This document shows, one piece after another, positions 22,753 to 31,965 of a stretch of 64,000 bases of DNA. Position 1 is the first letter of the stretch. Every line of letters begins with the position of its first letter. Below the pieces are notes generated by a model, which saw only the letters and a program-made list of their open reading frames with translations, ran no database searches and was not told the DNA's origin. This DNA is from an uncultured Collinsella sp. (lineage in GTDB: Bacteria > Actinomycetota > Coriobacteriia > Coriobacteriales > Coriobacteriaceae): assembly GCA_900759335.1 (NCBI GenBank), contig CAAEUX010000061.1, forward strand, positions 32,120 through 96,119. The letters are read 5' to 3'. Made by a program: the position numbers and the translations under genes.

Positions 22753-23487
22753 GTGCCAGACAAAAAGACGCCGGATATTTCGGCCATCGATACGACGAAC
22801 TTTGCGCGCCAGATTGTACTGGACTTTGAGTTTGCGCCGGTGCCAAAGCAGCGCCAGCGCCGTGGACTGCGCAACGAGATTATCGAGGTCGGCGCCGTCA
22901 AGCTCGATTACCACGGCAACGTTATGGGCGAGTTCTCGCAGTTTGTGCAGACAGAATTTACCGAAGGCGTTGCGTTCCCCGTCCGCGAGTTCACAGGGAT
23001 ATCGGCCGTGGACACCGCGATGGCCGATCCGCTCTACATGGTGATCAAAAGGCTCAGCGATTGGATCGGTCGCTACTCCGCCCAGGTGGTTTGCTGGAGT
23101 GGGACGGACCGGCGACAGCTTTTGACCGAGTGCCAGGCAAAGCACATCGACCTTTCCGCATTTCCTACGGACTGGGCCGACCTGCAGGCGTTTTATACTT
23201 CGATCATGGACGTGGGCAGCCACGGGTGCGTCTCTTTGAGTGACGCGGCGACGTGGCTTGGCATCGAGTTCGACGATTCGACGGGTCACGCCCACAGCGC
23301 CCTAGCCGATGCACGCGTGACCTCCAAGTTGCTCGGGCGGGTGATGGACGGGGACTACCGCGTGAGCCTGTGCGCCCAGGAAGTCCGCCAACGGTGGGGG
23401 ATGGGCGAGCGACCCCAGACGCGCCTTTCCAGTAAGTGCCCCGAGCTGAACGACCTGCTGCTGAAGCTGAAGGCGGAGGGAAGGTAG
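22753..23487 (+). CDS. DEDDh 3'-5' exonuclease (DnaQ/RNase T-like)
   Basis: A 244-residue exonuclease-fold protein. ExoI motif VLDFEF is at ~22-27 (the acidic pair binding two metals), an ExoII-like region lies in the middle (VVCWSGTDRRQLL), and ExoIII GHAHSALADARVTSKLL (~178-194) supplies His and Asp. It would remove nucleotides from 3' ends of DNA or RNA. The start is GTG at 22753 with AGAAAGG upstream; no ATG fits. It is a stand-alone gene in an accessory region between the candidate toxin and the type I restriction locus, so a defence or repair role is possible but not shown. Confidence 0.8.
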   Translation: MPDKKTPDISAIDTTNFARQIVLDFEFAPVPKQRQRRGLRNEIIEVGAVKLDYHGNVMGEFSQFVQTEFTEGVAFPVREFTGISAVDTAMADPLYMVIKRLSDWIGRYSAQVVCWSGTDRRQLLTECQAKHIDLSAFPTDWADLQAFYTSIMDVGSHGCVSLSDAATWLGIEFDDSTGHAHSALADARVTSKLLGRVMDGDYRVSLCAQEVRQRWGMGERPQTRLSSKCPELNDLLLKLKAEGR

Positions 23488-23712
23488 GGGGGCGGACATC
23501 ATTGTCGTTTTCGCCTGCGAAGAAGGAATCAATTAACTACAAAGTGCGGATGGCTTCTAGTGAAGACTTAACCACCAGATTATGAAAGGGTTATCGGGCC
23601 ATTGGGATTGCAGTGTTCGCCCGTCGCAAGACGTTGCTCGTTCAAATTGGGACGCTCCGCATCCGATGAAATGGTTGATGCGGAACGTTCCTAGAGACCT
23701 GTCTTCTCTTGC

Positions 23713-26625
23713 CTAATAGTAGAGTTCGATATACGAATACGCCTTATCAAAAAGAGCCTGGTCTTTGAGCTTGTAGCGCATCCATAGAATGGCACGGAGC
23801 TGTTTTTTAACCTCTTTCACGCCAGCCGTGGTAGCTTGCCAGCCGTCGAAGCGAGTTATCTTAACGATCTCGTCAATGTCATTGACGATGTTCTCGACGA
23901 TGATAGGCGTGTCGCCGTTCTTGATGCCGTTAAAGAGCTCAGTAAGAGCAGCCTTTCCCTTGTCCTCCTCTTCCTCGGGCACGACTTCCTTTTCGGCGGC
24001 TCGTGCTTCTTTGGCGAGGTCGATGAGCATCTTGAGGAACTCGACGCTGTTGATGAGACCTTGCTCGTGACGTTCCCTCAGGTCCTCCAGGCGCTCGCCG
24101 AGCTTCTGGAACTTGCCATTCTTATCGTGTCTGCGGATTCGGGCGACGAGATCTATCTCCAGCTTACGCGTGATTTTCTCGGTATTGCTCTTGTCGTTGA
24201 TGAAGTGCTCGATCATGTCCTCGTCGAGTTCAAGGATGTCGTCATCGTCTCGGACTCTCTCGACGGTGATGTTCTCGTGCACGAGCTCGATTGTCTTGGG
24301 CCCGAGCGCTGCCCAGATGAGCTTCCCGCGATTGTCTACCGGTCTCACGGAATCGTAGACCTGCGAGAGCCAGATGAAATCGGGCTTGTAGGGATTGAGA
24401 CATGGGTCGGGCGAAAGCGCTTCCCACGCTCTGTTCAAGACCGAGAAGTCGGCCCCGAACTGGTCTTTCACCTTTGTCGTTGGCAGGCATTGCTGGGCTT
24501 CGAGAAGGGATTCCCAATCTGCACTGCGGCGATCTTTGACCGTTGAGAAGTACTCGAGGCAGTAATGCATGAGTCTGGGCAGTTCGGCCTTTACCTCGTC
24601 GATGTTGGTTATAACCTTCTGCACCTCGGCCTCGTCGAAGTGCAGGGACTTGGCGACGTTGTCGAAGAGGCCGATATAGTCGACAATGAGACCGAATGTC
24701 TTCTTGTCGTTGTAGACGCGGTTGGTTCGACAGATTGCCTGCAATAGCGTGTGGTCGCGTAAGGGCTTGTCAAGGTACTGAGCTTGCAGGATGGGTGCAT
24801 CGAACCCCGTGAGCAGCTTCGCAGTGACGATGAGAATCTTGAGCGGATCGTCCGGGTCGCGGAAACGGTCAAGGAGCTTTTCCTCGGCATCGCGATCGCG
24901 ACGATATGCCTTGTACCGGTCCTCCTTGTCGTTGTTCGTGTCCATGACGATGGTGACTGCATCAGCGCCCAAGAGCTTGTCGAGCTTCTCTTTATACAGC
25001 AAGCAACACTCTCGGTCGTAGCAGACTACTTGCGCCTTGAAGCCGTCGGGCTCAACCTTCGATTTGAAGTGTTTGGCAATGTGTTCACACACCTTGTGAA
25101 TGCGGTCGGGGGCCTTCATGACGGACTCGATCTTGACGCGCCTGGTGAGTTCCGCCTTGTCCTCTTTGCTGAGGTCTCGGGTCATTTCGTCAAAGGCGGC
25201 GTTCACGACCTCTTGGTTGACGTGGAGCTCGACGGGAACGGTTTCAAAATGGAGTGGCAATGTGGCGTGGTCGCGGATGGAGTCGGCGAAGGAATAGCGG
25301 CTCATGTAGCCGGACTTGTCCTCTTTGGCACCGAAGGTGTGGAACGTGTTCTTGTCGGTTCGGTTGATGGGCGTGCCGGTCAAGCCGAAGAAGAAGGCGT
25401 TTGGCAAGGCGAGGCGCATCTTCTCGCCGAGGTCGCCCTCTTGGGTGCGGTGCGCCTCGTCGACCATGAGGATGATGTTCTCGCGCTCGTTGAGCGTCCC
25501 CGCAACCTCGCCGAATTTGAAGATGGTGGTGATGAGGATCTTTCTCATGTCCTGCTTGAAGAAGGACTCAAGCTCCTCCTTGCTGCCGGCGCTTGCGAGG
25601 TTGGGGATATCGGATGCGTTGAAGGTTCCCGTGATCTGGGTCTCAAGGTCGATTCGGTCATCCACGATGACGACGGTCGGGTTCTTGAGTTCAGGGACCA
25701 TGCGCAGCTTCTGGGCGGCGAATACCATGAGCAGTGACTTTCCTGAGCCCTGGAAATGCCAAATGAGGCCACGCTTCGGGTATCCTGCGCGGACGCGGTC
25801 CACGATGAGATTCGCGCCCTCGAACTGTTGGTAGCGACAGATCAGCTTGATGCGTCGATGCTTCTTGTCGGTGGCGAAGAGCGTGAAGAACTGGAAGATG
25901 TCCATGACGTTCGTGGGGGTTAGCATGGACGCCATGCTTCTCTTAACGTCGGCAAGTGTGCCCTCGCTCTTCTTGTCGCCCTCATGCCAGGGTCCCCACA
26001 TCTCGGGAGGCATGTTCACCGACCCGTAGCGATAGCATTTTCCTTCGCTGGCGAAGTTGATGGCGCTACAGACGAACATCTGCGGGATGCTCTTCTCATA
26101 TTTAGCGATGTCGCCAGCGCCGTCGAGCCAGGTTATCGAATCGCGCACCGGCGTCTTGAACTCGCCGATGACGAGCGGAAATCCATTGACAAGAAGGACG
26201 AGGTCGAGGCGCTTGCCGCCCTGCTCCTGGGGGTAGACCCACTGGTTGGTGACGATGTACTCGTTTTTGTCAAGATCGCCGTCCGCCGCCGTGCCAAAGA
26301 AGCGGATGGGGACCATGCGGCCGTCTTTGCCGTAGGGGAATGAGTTCTCTTCGATGACGAGCTTTTTGAACCGCTCGTTGGTGGAGACCAGGTTCTGCGG
26401 ACTTGTGGACTGAATGAGGGCCCTGAGTCGGTAGATGATCTCGTCGGCGCGATCGGGGTCTTCTGCGATCTCCGGGTTAAGCCTGATGAGGGCGTCCTTG
26501 ACCATGGGCTCGACCATGACGTCGGCATGGCGGCGCGGGAGGTCTTCGGCAGCCACGTATCTCCAGCCAAGGCTGGCAAGCGCCTCGACGCTCATTTGCT
26601 CGATGGTGTTGTCCTCGTTAAACAT
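23713..26625 (-). CDS. hsdR: Type I restriction enzyme R subunit
   Basis: A 970-residue restriction/translocation subunit. The N-terminal nuclease core KRLDLVLLVNGFPLVIGEFK (~137-156) has the D...ExK residues. The SF2 motor follows with FQGSGKSLLM (Walker A, ~290), MVDEAHR (~388), GLTGTP and the late motor motif ICRTNRVYN. With HsdM and HsdS it cuts unmodified DNA at random distances from the recognition site. Its start overlaps the 3' end of hsdS by 8 bp, so it is translated from the same message. Length is normal for the family and no frameshift is seen. Confidence 0.95.
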   Translation of the reverse strand: MFNEDNTIEQMSVEALASLGWRYVAAEDLPRRHADVMVEPMVKDALIRLNPEIAEDPDRADEIIYRLRALIQSTSPQNLVSTNERFKKLVIEENSFPYGKDGRMVPIRFFGTAADGDLDKNEYIVTNQWVYPQEQGGKRLDLVLLVNGFPLVIGEFKTPVRDSITWLDGAGDIAKYEKSIPQMFVCSAINFASEGKCYRYGSVNMPPEMWGPWHEGDKKSEGTLADVKRSMASMLTPTNVMDIFQFFTLFATDKKHRRIKLICRYQQFEGANLIVDRVRAGYPKRGLIWHFQGSGKSLLMVFAAQKLRMVPELKNPTVVIVDDRIDLETQITGTFNASDIPNLASAGSKEELESFFKQDMRKILITTIFKFGEVAGTLNERENIILMVDEAHRTQEGDLGEKMRLALPNAFFFGLTGTPINRTDKNTFHTFGAKEDKSGYMSRYSFADSIRDHATLPLHFETVPVELHVNQEVVNAAFDEMTRDLSKEDKAELTRRVKIESVMKAPDRIHKVCEHIAKHFKSKVEPDGFKAQVVCYDRECCLLYKEKLDKLLGADAVTIVMDTNNDKEDRYKAYRRDRDAEEKLLDRFRDPDDPLKILIVTAKLLTGFDAPILQAQYLDKPLRDHTLLQAICRTNRVYNDKKTFGLIVDYIGLFDNVAKSLHFDEAEVQKVITNIDEVKAELPRLMHYCLEYFSTVKDRRSADWESLLEAQQCLPTTKVKDQFGADFSVLNRAWEALSPDPCLNPYKPDFIWLSQVYDSVRPVDNRGKLIWAALGPKTIELVHENITVERVRDDDDILELDEDMIEHFINDKSNTEKITRKLEIDLVARIRRHDKNGKFQKLGERLEDLRERHEQGLINSVEFLKMLIDLAKEARAAEKEVVPEEEEDKGKAALTELFNGIKNGDTPIIVENIVNDIDEIVKITRFDGWQATTAGVKEVKKQLRAILWMRYKLKDQALFDKAYSYIELYY

Positions 26626-27769
26626 CTCCGAGTCCTAACTCCTGGTTCAAAATTTTCTTCGTTGTCGCATTCAATTCGTCGAGTGCCTGCTGTACGGCAA
26701 ATTTCGATTTGTCGACCGAGGTAGCAAAGTCGGCGAACTCCTGTTGAAGAGGGAGCGGGGGTACTGGAAATTGCTTCGCAGACAACGTCGACTTATTCAA
26801 AATTCCTTTGAGCTGCTGGTTCACGTTCGAGCAGAGGTAAGCCTTCGACAGGGATAGCATCGTCAGCAGGAAGCGAGCATCGACTTTATCGCCGGGCACG
26901 ATTGCATTGATTTGCTGATTGAAAGCCGCCTCTCTGTCCAGCAAGCCAACCTTTCCGATGCTATTCACGCTGCCAGCGATACAGGCCATAAGAATGCTAC
27001 CTGCTGGTGCGATCCTTGCTTTTTCGCGTCCCACAGTGGTCAACTGCTCTGCAGCAGTCGTAATAACTGAATTGACGATATTGTCGGTTTTGATCCATTC
27101 AGTACCCTCACCGTAATATTCGGGATGTTTCCTGGAAGGCGTATTCCCGGTAATTATTTGTGTAAAGCCGTCCAACCTAGATACCGTCCATCGACCGATA
27201 AGGGTTGATGGATCGCCGAACATCTCGACAAATTGTGATTTGACAACGTCATCGCAGGTTGCAATTAGCGAACGATAGTCTTCCTTAAGCCGCTCGGCAG
27301 CGCACATAATGTCAGCAATCTCGGCGACTGTTTTCGGTTCTGGAAGGTCCATCTCAAAGTCCGCAAGATCGGAGAACAGGACGTAAGGGTTGGTGGAACC
27401 TTTTGATTTGCCAATCGAGTAGCTAGTGAAACGATCGGAAAGCAGCAGGAACGGAAGAAGCCTCTGAGGAAGAATGGACTCATCCTTGGTCTCAAGAACG
27501 AACGTCACGTTGGACGTCACGCCCTCGAAATCGGCAACGGAAACTTTCTTGAGATAAGTACGCCTAGATCCATACAGGACTTGCCCTGGCTTGAACATTC
27601 TGATGAAGGCAGGGCCGACGTCGGATTCATCAAATCGCCCCCTCATCGTAAGTTTGGGCCTTTCTGTTTCCATGTGGTCGCCGGCAACAAAATACTCGTA
27701 TGGGTTGTTGTCTCGATCGACCTTTTCTTTGCAGTTACGCACGAGGTCGCCGAATAGATACTTCGTCAT
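26618..27769 (-). CDS. hsdS: Type I restriction specificity subunit (full length)
   Basis: A 383-residue HsdS with the usual order: target-recognition domain 1 (MTKYLFGDLVRNC...), conserved region SLIATCDDVVKSQFVEMFGDP, domain 2 (GRWTVSRLDGFTQIITGNTP...), and conserved end ADFATSVDKSKFAVQQAL. It sets the DNA sequence recognised by the methylase and nuclease. ATG 27769 overlaps the previous hsdS stop (ATGA); the longer ORF has no family-like sequence before it. Domain 2 is bounded by two sites (27219-27241 and 26699-26721) that recur, inverted, around a silent cassette at 31.4-32.0 kb, so this half can be exchanged. Confidence 0.92.
   Translation of the reverse strand: MTKYLFGDLVRNCKEKVDRDNNPYEYFVAGDHMETERPKLTMRGRFDESDVGPAFIRMFKPGQVLYGSRRTYLKKVSVADFEGVTSNVTFVLETKDESILPQRLLPFLLLSDRFTSYSIGKSKGSTNPYVLFSDLADFEMDLPEPKTVAEIADIMCAAERLKEDYRSLIATCDDVVKSQFVEMFGDPSTLIGRWTVSRLDGFTQIITGNTPSRKHPEYYGEGTEWIKTDNIVNSVITTAAEQLTTVGREKARIAPAGSILMACIAGSVNSIGKVGLLDREAAFNQQINAIVPGDKVDARFLLTMLSLSKAYLCSNVNQQLKGILNKSTLSAKQFPVPPLPLQQEFADFATSVDKSKFAVQQALDELNATTKKILNQELGLGDV
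26699..26721. repeat. hsdS inversion repeat b (active copy)
   Basis: 23 bp identical, in inverse orientation, to 31943-31965. It lies at the end of the second recognition domain of the expressed hsdS and carries the core TCGACAAATCGAAATTT on the minus strand. Confidence 0.85.
27219..27241. repeat. hsdS inversion repeat a (active copy)
   Basis: 23 bp identical, in inverse orientation, to 31411-31433. It encodes the KSQFVEMF junction between the two recognition domains. Its core TCGACAAATTGTGATTT resembles repeat b at about 14 of 17-18 positions, suggesting one recombinase recognises both. Confidence 0.85.
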
Positions 27770-28305
27770 GCCGCGCACCCCCGGCAACCAAATTGTGATT
27801 TGACGACATCGTCGCAGGTGGCGAGGAGCCGTTTGTAGCGTCGCTTTGTCTCCTGGGCTGCCCAGAGAACGTCGGCAAGCCCTTCTTGTGCCTGGATGCC
27901 CGGGAGCTCGATCTCGAATTCGGCGAGCCCTTGCCACTTTACGCGCGGCGAAAGGGAGCCCGCCGACTTCTCGACGGCGTGCTTGAACAGGGCATCGTTC
28001 TGGATGATGAACGGCAGGAGCCTCGGCGAGAGTCCGTCTCCGGCGGCTATAACGGTGATGTCGCCCGAACAGACCCCGTCGAACGGCGCGACGACCGCCT
28101 TGTGCAGATAGGCCCTGCGGCGGCCAAACAATACCTGACCCTTCTCGAACTCCTTTGTGAAGGTTGTCTCCACGCCCTCGTTCCAGCGCGTCAGCTCGAC
28201 CTCACCGGAATCTAGGTGCTCGAGGCCAACCGTCGGAAGGTCGGAGCTCTCGAAGGTCCTCTTTCTTACCTCGCGGGCGACGTCGCCCAGACGAACTCGT
28301 GTCAT
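27766..28305 (-). CDS. hsdS: Half-size type I specificity subunit (single recognition domain)
   Basis: About 179 residues with one target-recognition domain (MTRVRLGDVAREVRKRTF...) and one conserved region ending ATCDDVVKSQF, after which it stops within six codons (GCRGCAA). A full HsdS is about 400 residues. It breaks exactly at the conserved KSQF point where the next hsdS recombines, and bases 27790-27820 directly repeat 27230-27260, so it looks like the front half of an older hsdS cut by recombination. It may still work: half-S proteins can dimerise to give symmetric recognition. ATG 28305 follows GGTGAG; a GTG at 28314 is an alternative. Overlaps the next hsdS by 4 bp. Confidence 0.8.
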   Translation of the reverse strand: MTRVRLGDVAREVRKRTFESSDLPTVGLEHLDSGEVELTRWNEGVETTFTKEFEKGQVLFGRRRAYLHKAVVAPFDGVCSGDITVIAAGDGLSPRLLPFIIQNDALFKHAVEKSAGSLSPRVKWQGLAEFEIELPGIQAQEGLADVLWAAQETKRRYKRLLATCDDVVKSQFGCRGCAA

Positions 28306-28306
28306 T

Positions 28307-29797
28307 TTACTCACCGTCGCTTTCGCGGAGTTTAGCTGCTACGTCGCCGAGTAGACCTGCCGCCCTCGCAGCCGCGGATTGCCAGCCGCTCACGATCTCG
28401 CTGATGCTGCGATCGTCCGACTCCGTGTCGCCGGCCTTCTTTACGTATAGGGGTATGGAGAGCGAGGACGCGTTATCCTCGATCTCGTCGATCGTCGCGT
28501 AGGCCGAGAAATCGTCGTTGCCCTCGTCCGAGCGGTATGCGCCGACTATTTTCTCGATGTGGGCGTCCTCGAGGTAACTTTGGGCGTTCTTGCGTGTGAC
28601 CTCGGACGAGGCGTCGACAAACAGGATGCGCCCGCGCCTCTTCGGCGCCTTCATGCTGCGACAGATGAGGATACACGCCTCCATCGGCGAGTTGAAGAAG
28701 AGGTTGGGACCGAGTCCGATGACGGCCTCGATGAGGTCGCTCCTGACGAGCCTTTCGCGCATCTCCGATTCCTCGTTACGGAAGAGTACGCCGTGGGGGA
28801 GGAGTATGGCGCACCTGCCGCTCTTCGGGTCCATGCTCTTGAGGATGTGTTGGATGAAGGCATAGTCGGCTCGTCCCTGCGGGGGCGTGCCGAGGAAGTT
28901 ACGGCCATAGGGGTCGGATGCGAACGACTCGCGATCCCACTGTTTGATGGAGTAGGGAGGATTGGCGAGCACCATGTCGAAGGTGCGCAGCTTGCCCGCT
29001 TCGAGGAAGGTGGGGTGACGCAGCGTGTCGTCGTTGGCGATTTCGAAGTCCTCGACGCCGTGAAGGAACAGATTCATACGGCCGATGGCGGATGAGAGCT
29101 GGTTGATCTCCTGCCCGTAGGCGTGGACGTTGCGCCATTCCTCCCCATGCTGCTTGAGGTGGGCGATGGCGGAGATGAGCATGCCGGCACTGCCGCAGGT
29201 GGGGTCGTAGATGGACTCGCCCGGCCTGGGTTGAAGGATCTCGGTCATCAGGTGGACGACCGTGCGGTTGGTATAGAACTCCTGGGCCGTGTGACCCGAG
29301 TCGTCTGCGAACTTCTTGATCAGGTACTCGTAACCCTGGCCGAGCTCGTCTTCAGGGCAGTTGGCGATGGACAAAGTCTTGGCGCTGAAGTGTTCGATCA
29401 GGTCTTTGAGCAGGCGATCGGGAAGGCGCTTCTTGTTGGTCCAGGCAGCGTCACCGAAGATACCCCGCAGCTTGGAGTCGTTGGCCGCCTCTATGGCGCG
29501 AAAGGCGTCGACGATGGCCTTGCCGACGTTCTCGGTGGTTTCTCGGATATCGGCCCAATGGGCACCGTCGGGAATGGCGAAGCTGTGGTTCTCGGGCAGG
29601 GTCGCGAACTCTTCGTCGCCGCCAGAGGCCTCCAGGGCCTCGTCGGTTTCCTCATCGTAGACGTCGGAGAGGCGTTTGAAGAATAGCAACGGGAAGATGT
29701 ACTGCTTGTACGATCCGGCGTCGATGTAGGTACGGAGCAGCACTGCCGCGTTCCACAGATGGTTGTTGAGCTCTTCTTGGGGGATTCTACTTTCCAT
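28307..29797 (-). CDS. hsdM: Type I methylase M subunit, copy 2
   Basis: A 496-residue N6-adenine methyltransferase subunit. The AdoMet-binding motif YDPTCGSAGMLISA and the catalytic NPPY (VLANPPYSIKQW) are both present. The usual EFYTPRE signature reads EFYTNRT here, a deviation from the first copy. It overlaps the upstream hsdM by 11 bp and is followed at once by the half hsdS, so all are on one message. It pairs with HsdS to methylate adenines in the target sequence. Clearly a diverged paralogue of the neighbouring hsdM rather than a recent duplicate. Confidence 0.93.
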   Translation of the reverse strand: MESRIPQEELNNHLWNAAVLLRTYIDAGSYKQYIFPLLFFKRLSDVYDEETDEALEASGGDEEFATLPENHSFAIPDGAHWADIRETTENVGKAIVDAFRAIEAANDSKLRGIFGDAAWTNKKRLPDRLLKDLIEHFSAKTLSIANCPEDELGQGYEYLIKKFADDSGHTAQEFYTNRTVVHLMTEILQPRPGESIYDPTCGSAGMLISAIAHLKQHGEEWRNVHAYGQEINQLSSAIGRMNLFLHGVEDFEIANDDTLRHPTFLEAGKLRTFDMVLANPPYSIKQWDRESFASDPYGRNFLGTPPQGRADYAFIQHILKSMDPKSGRCAILLPHGVLFRNEESEMRERLVRSDLIEAVIGLGPNLFFNSPMEACILICRSMKAPKRRGRILFVDASSEVTRKNAQSYLEDAHIEKIVGAYRSDEGNDDFSAYATIDEIEDNASSLSIPLYVKKAGDTESDDRSISEIVSGWQSAAARAAGLLGDVAAKLRESDGE

Positions 29798-31286
29798 CGA
29801 CGTAACCTCCCTTCACGAGGAGATCGAGGAACTTCTCTTCCGACTCTCTTGTTTTCTGGATGAGGTCGTAGAAGCGCTTTCTGGTCTCTGCCGGTGGCTC
29901 GACCTTCTCGCGTTTCCTCTCGATGTAGTTGTTCGCCGAGAGTACGTATCCCTCGCGTTCGATGTCGTCGAGCGTTGCGATGGCGCATTTCTCGATGACG
30001 GGTTCATAGGAGCGGTAGAGGGAGAGCATCTCCCGTGCGTCCTCTTCCGAGATCATGTTCTGCGCACGCTGGGCGGTGAAGATCTTGCTGCCGTCGATAA
30101 TGCAAACGCGTCCCTGGTGCTCGGTGGACTTCTCGTTTCTGAGGAACAGCACGCAAGCAGATACGCCGGTGCTGTAGAAGACTCCGCTTGCGAGCGCGAT
30201 AACGGCTTCAACCTTGTCCGACTTGATAAGCTCCTTGCGTATGGCACCCTCTTTGCCGCCATGGAACAGCGCTCCTTGGGGTAGAACTACGGCGCAACGG
30301 CCGTTCTTCTTGTCCATGGAGCAGACCATGTGTTGCACCCAGGCGAAGTCTGCCGATTTGTCGGTGGGAACGCCCCAGATGTTACGGCCCCACGGATCCG
30401 AGGCAAACTCATCAGAGCCCCAGTTCTTAAGGGAGAACGGAGGGTTCGCAAGGACGCAGTCGAAGGTTTTGAGTGTATTGCCGTCGCGGAAGGCGGGCTC
30501 GCGCAAGGTGTCGCCCTGGGCGACGCGGAAGTCCTTCGCGCCGTGAAGGTAGAGGTTCATTCGCGCTATAGCGGACGTGCTGAGGTTCTTCTCCTGGCCG
30601 TAGAGCTTGCCGTAGGCGAGTTTTGAGTTGTCCATTTGCCGGACGGCCTCGATGAGCATGCCGCCCGTGCCGCATGCCGGGTCGTAGACGGTCTCGCCGG
30701 GCTTCGGCTCAAGCAGGGAGACCATCATCTTGACGATCTCGCGTGGGGTATAGAACTCGCCGGCGTTCTTCTTCTGCATATCGGCGAACTTCTTGATCAG
30801 GTATTCGTAGGCATCGCCCATCATGTCGGCGCTGTAGTTTTTGTTGCCGAACCTCTTTACCGAGAAGTGCTCGACGAGGTCCTTCAGCCGCTCGTCGGAG
30901 AGCTTGCCCTTGTCTGTCCAGCTCGCGTCGTCGAAGCTGCTGAAGAGGCCGCTTAGGGTATCGGGGTTAGCGCGCTCGATACCCACCATGGCGTCAACGA
31001 TTGCTTTGCCGACGTTCGCGCCGGTATTGCGGACGTCCTGCCAATGACAGCCTTCCGGCACCTCGAAGCTGTGATTCTCGGGCAGTACGGCGAAGTCCTT
31101 GTCGCCATCCGAAAGCTCCAATGCCCCGGCGGTTTCCTCGTCGTAGACGTCGGAGATCCGCTTGAAGAAGAGCAGCGGCGTGATGTAGCTCTTGTACTCG
31201 TCTTGGTTGATGGGACCTCGCAGGATGTCGCAGGCCCCGAGCAGGTGGTTTCCCAGCTCGGATTTGCTTATTGGTTCTTCTGGCAT
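29787..31286 (-). CDS. hsdM: Type I methylase M subunit, copy 1
   Basis: A 499-residue N6-adenine methyltransferase subunit with YDPACGTGGMLIEA (AdoMet site), NPPF (LANPPFSLKNWG) and the intact GEFYTPREIV signature. It is the first gene of the minus-strand restriction operon. The ribosome site is weak (ATAGGT). Two complete M genes in one type I locus are unusual; one may pair with the half-S subunit and the other with full HsdS. That pairing is an inference. Confidence 0.93.
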   Translation of the reverse strand: MPEEPISKSELGNHLLGACDILRGPINQDEYKSYITPLLFFKRISDVYDEETAGALELSDGDKDFAVLPENHSFEVPEGCHWQDVRNTGANVGKAIVDAMVGIERANPDTLSGLFSSFDDASWTDKGKLSDERLKDLVEHFSVKRFGNKNYSADMMGDAYEYLIKKFADMQKKNAGEFYTPREIVKMMVSLLEPKPGETVYDPACGTGGMLIEAVRQMDNSKLAYGKLYGQEKNLSTSAIARMNLYLHGAKDFRVAQGDTLREPAFRDGNTLKTFDCVLANPPFSLKNWGSDEFASDPWGRNIWGVPTDKSADFAWVQHMVCSMDKKNGRCAVVLPQGALFHGGKEGAIRKELIKSDKVEAVIALASGVFYSTGVSACVLFLRNEKSTEHQGRVCIIDGSKIFTAQRAQNMISEEDAREMLSLYRSYEPVIEKCAIATLDDIEREGYVLSANNYIERKREKVEPPAETRKRFYDLIQKTRESEEKFLDLLVKGGYVDGK

Positions 31287-31410
31287 TCAGGTACCTATGA
31301 GCTCAAAAAATGAAATTACAGCTCTAGTGATTATACCGTCATATTTGTCGCGGTAAATCTCCTGCGCAGCGTCGTTCAATCAGGCGGTTTGAGCGACGGT
31401 CTGAGCTTGT

Positions 31411-31433
31411 AAATCACAATTTGTCGAGATGTT
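31411..31433. repeat. hsdS inversion repeat a (silent copy)
   Basis: Perfect 23-bp inverse match of 27219-27241. It marks the start of the silent recognition-domain cassette and encodes KSQFVEMF in frame. Confidence 0.85.
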
Positions 31434-31942
31434 TGGTGGACCCGATCCAACAGAAAGCGATTGTCCTCCAGTTACAATCGGGGAGCTCGCGGCTGATATA
31501 CGGTACGGGACTTCAAAGAAGGCTTCTGATAGTGGCGAATTTAAATACCTCCGCATGAACAATATGACCGACGATGGAAGGCTTGATCTCTCCGATCTTA
31601 AGTACATCGATCTTTCGGGTGCGGAGCTTGAGAACGCAAAAGTTGTAAGAGGAGATTTGCTTTTCAATAGGACAAATAGCCGCGAAAAGGTAGGCAAGAC
31701 CTGCGTATTCAATAAGAACGAGCCCATGGTAATCGCAGGATATATTGTCAGGGTTAGATTCGATGATCGTGTAGAGCCCGGCTATGTGTCGGCGTTCTTG
31801 AACAGCAACTACGGCAAAGGTCTTCTTCGCAAGATGGCCAAAGGAGCCGTTGGTCAGGCCAACATTAGCGCAAAAGAAATGGCCAAAATCGAACTTCCCT
31901 TGCCGCCGATTGAGTTTCAACGTTCCTTCTTGGACTTCGCCG

Positions 31943-31965
31943 CCTCGGTCGACAAATCGAAATTT
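31943..31965. repeat. hsdS inversion repeat b (silent copy)
   Basis: Perfect 23-bp inverse match of 26699-26721, overlapping the last codons of the recombinase gene. Similarity continues imperfectly for about 10 bp inward. Confidence 0.85.
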
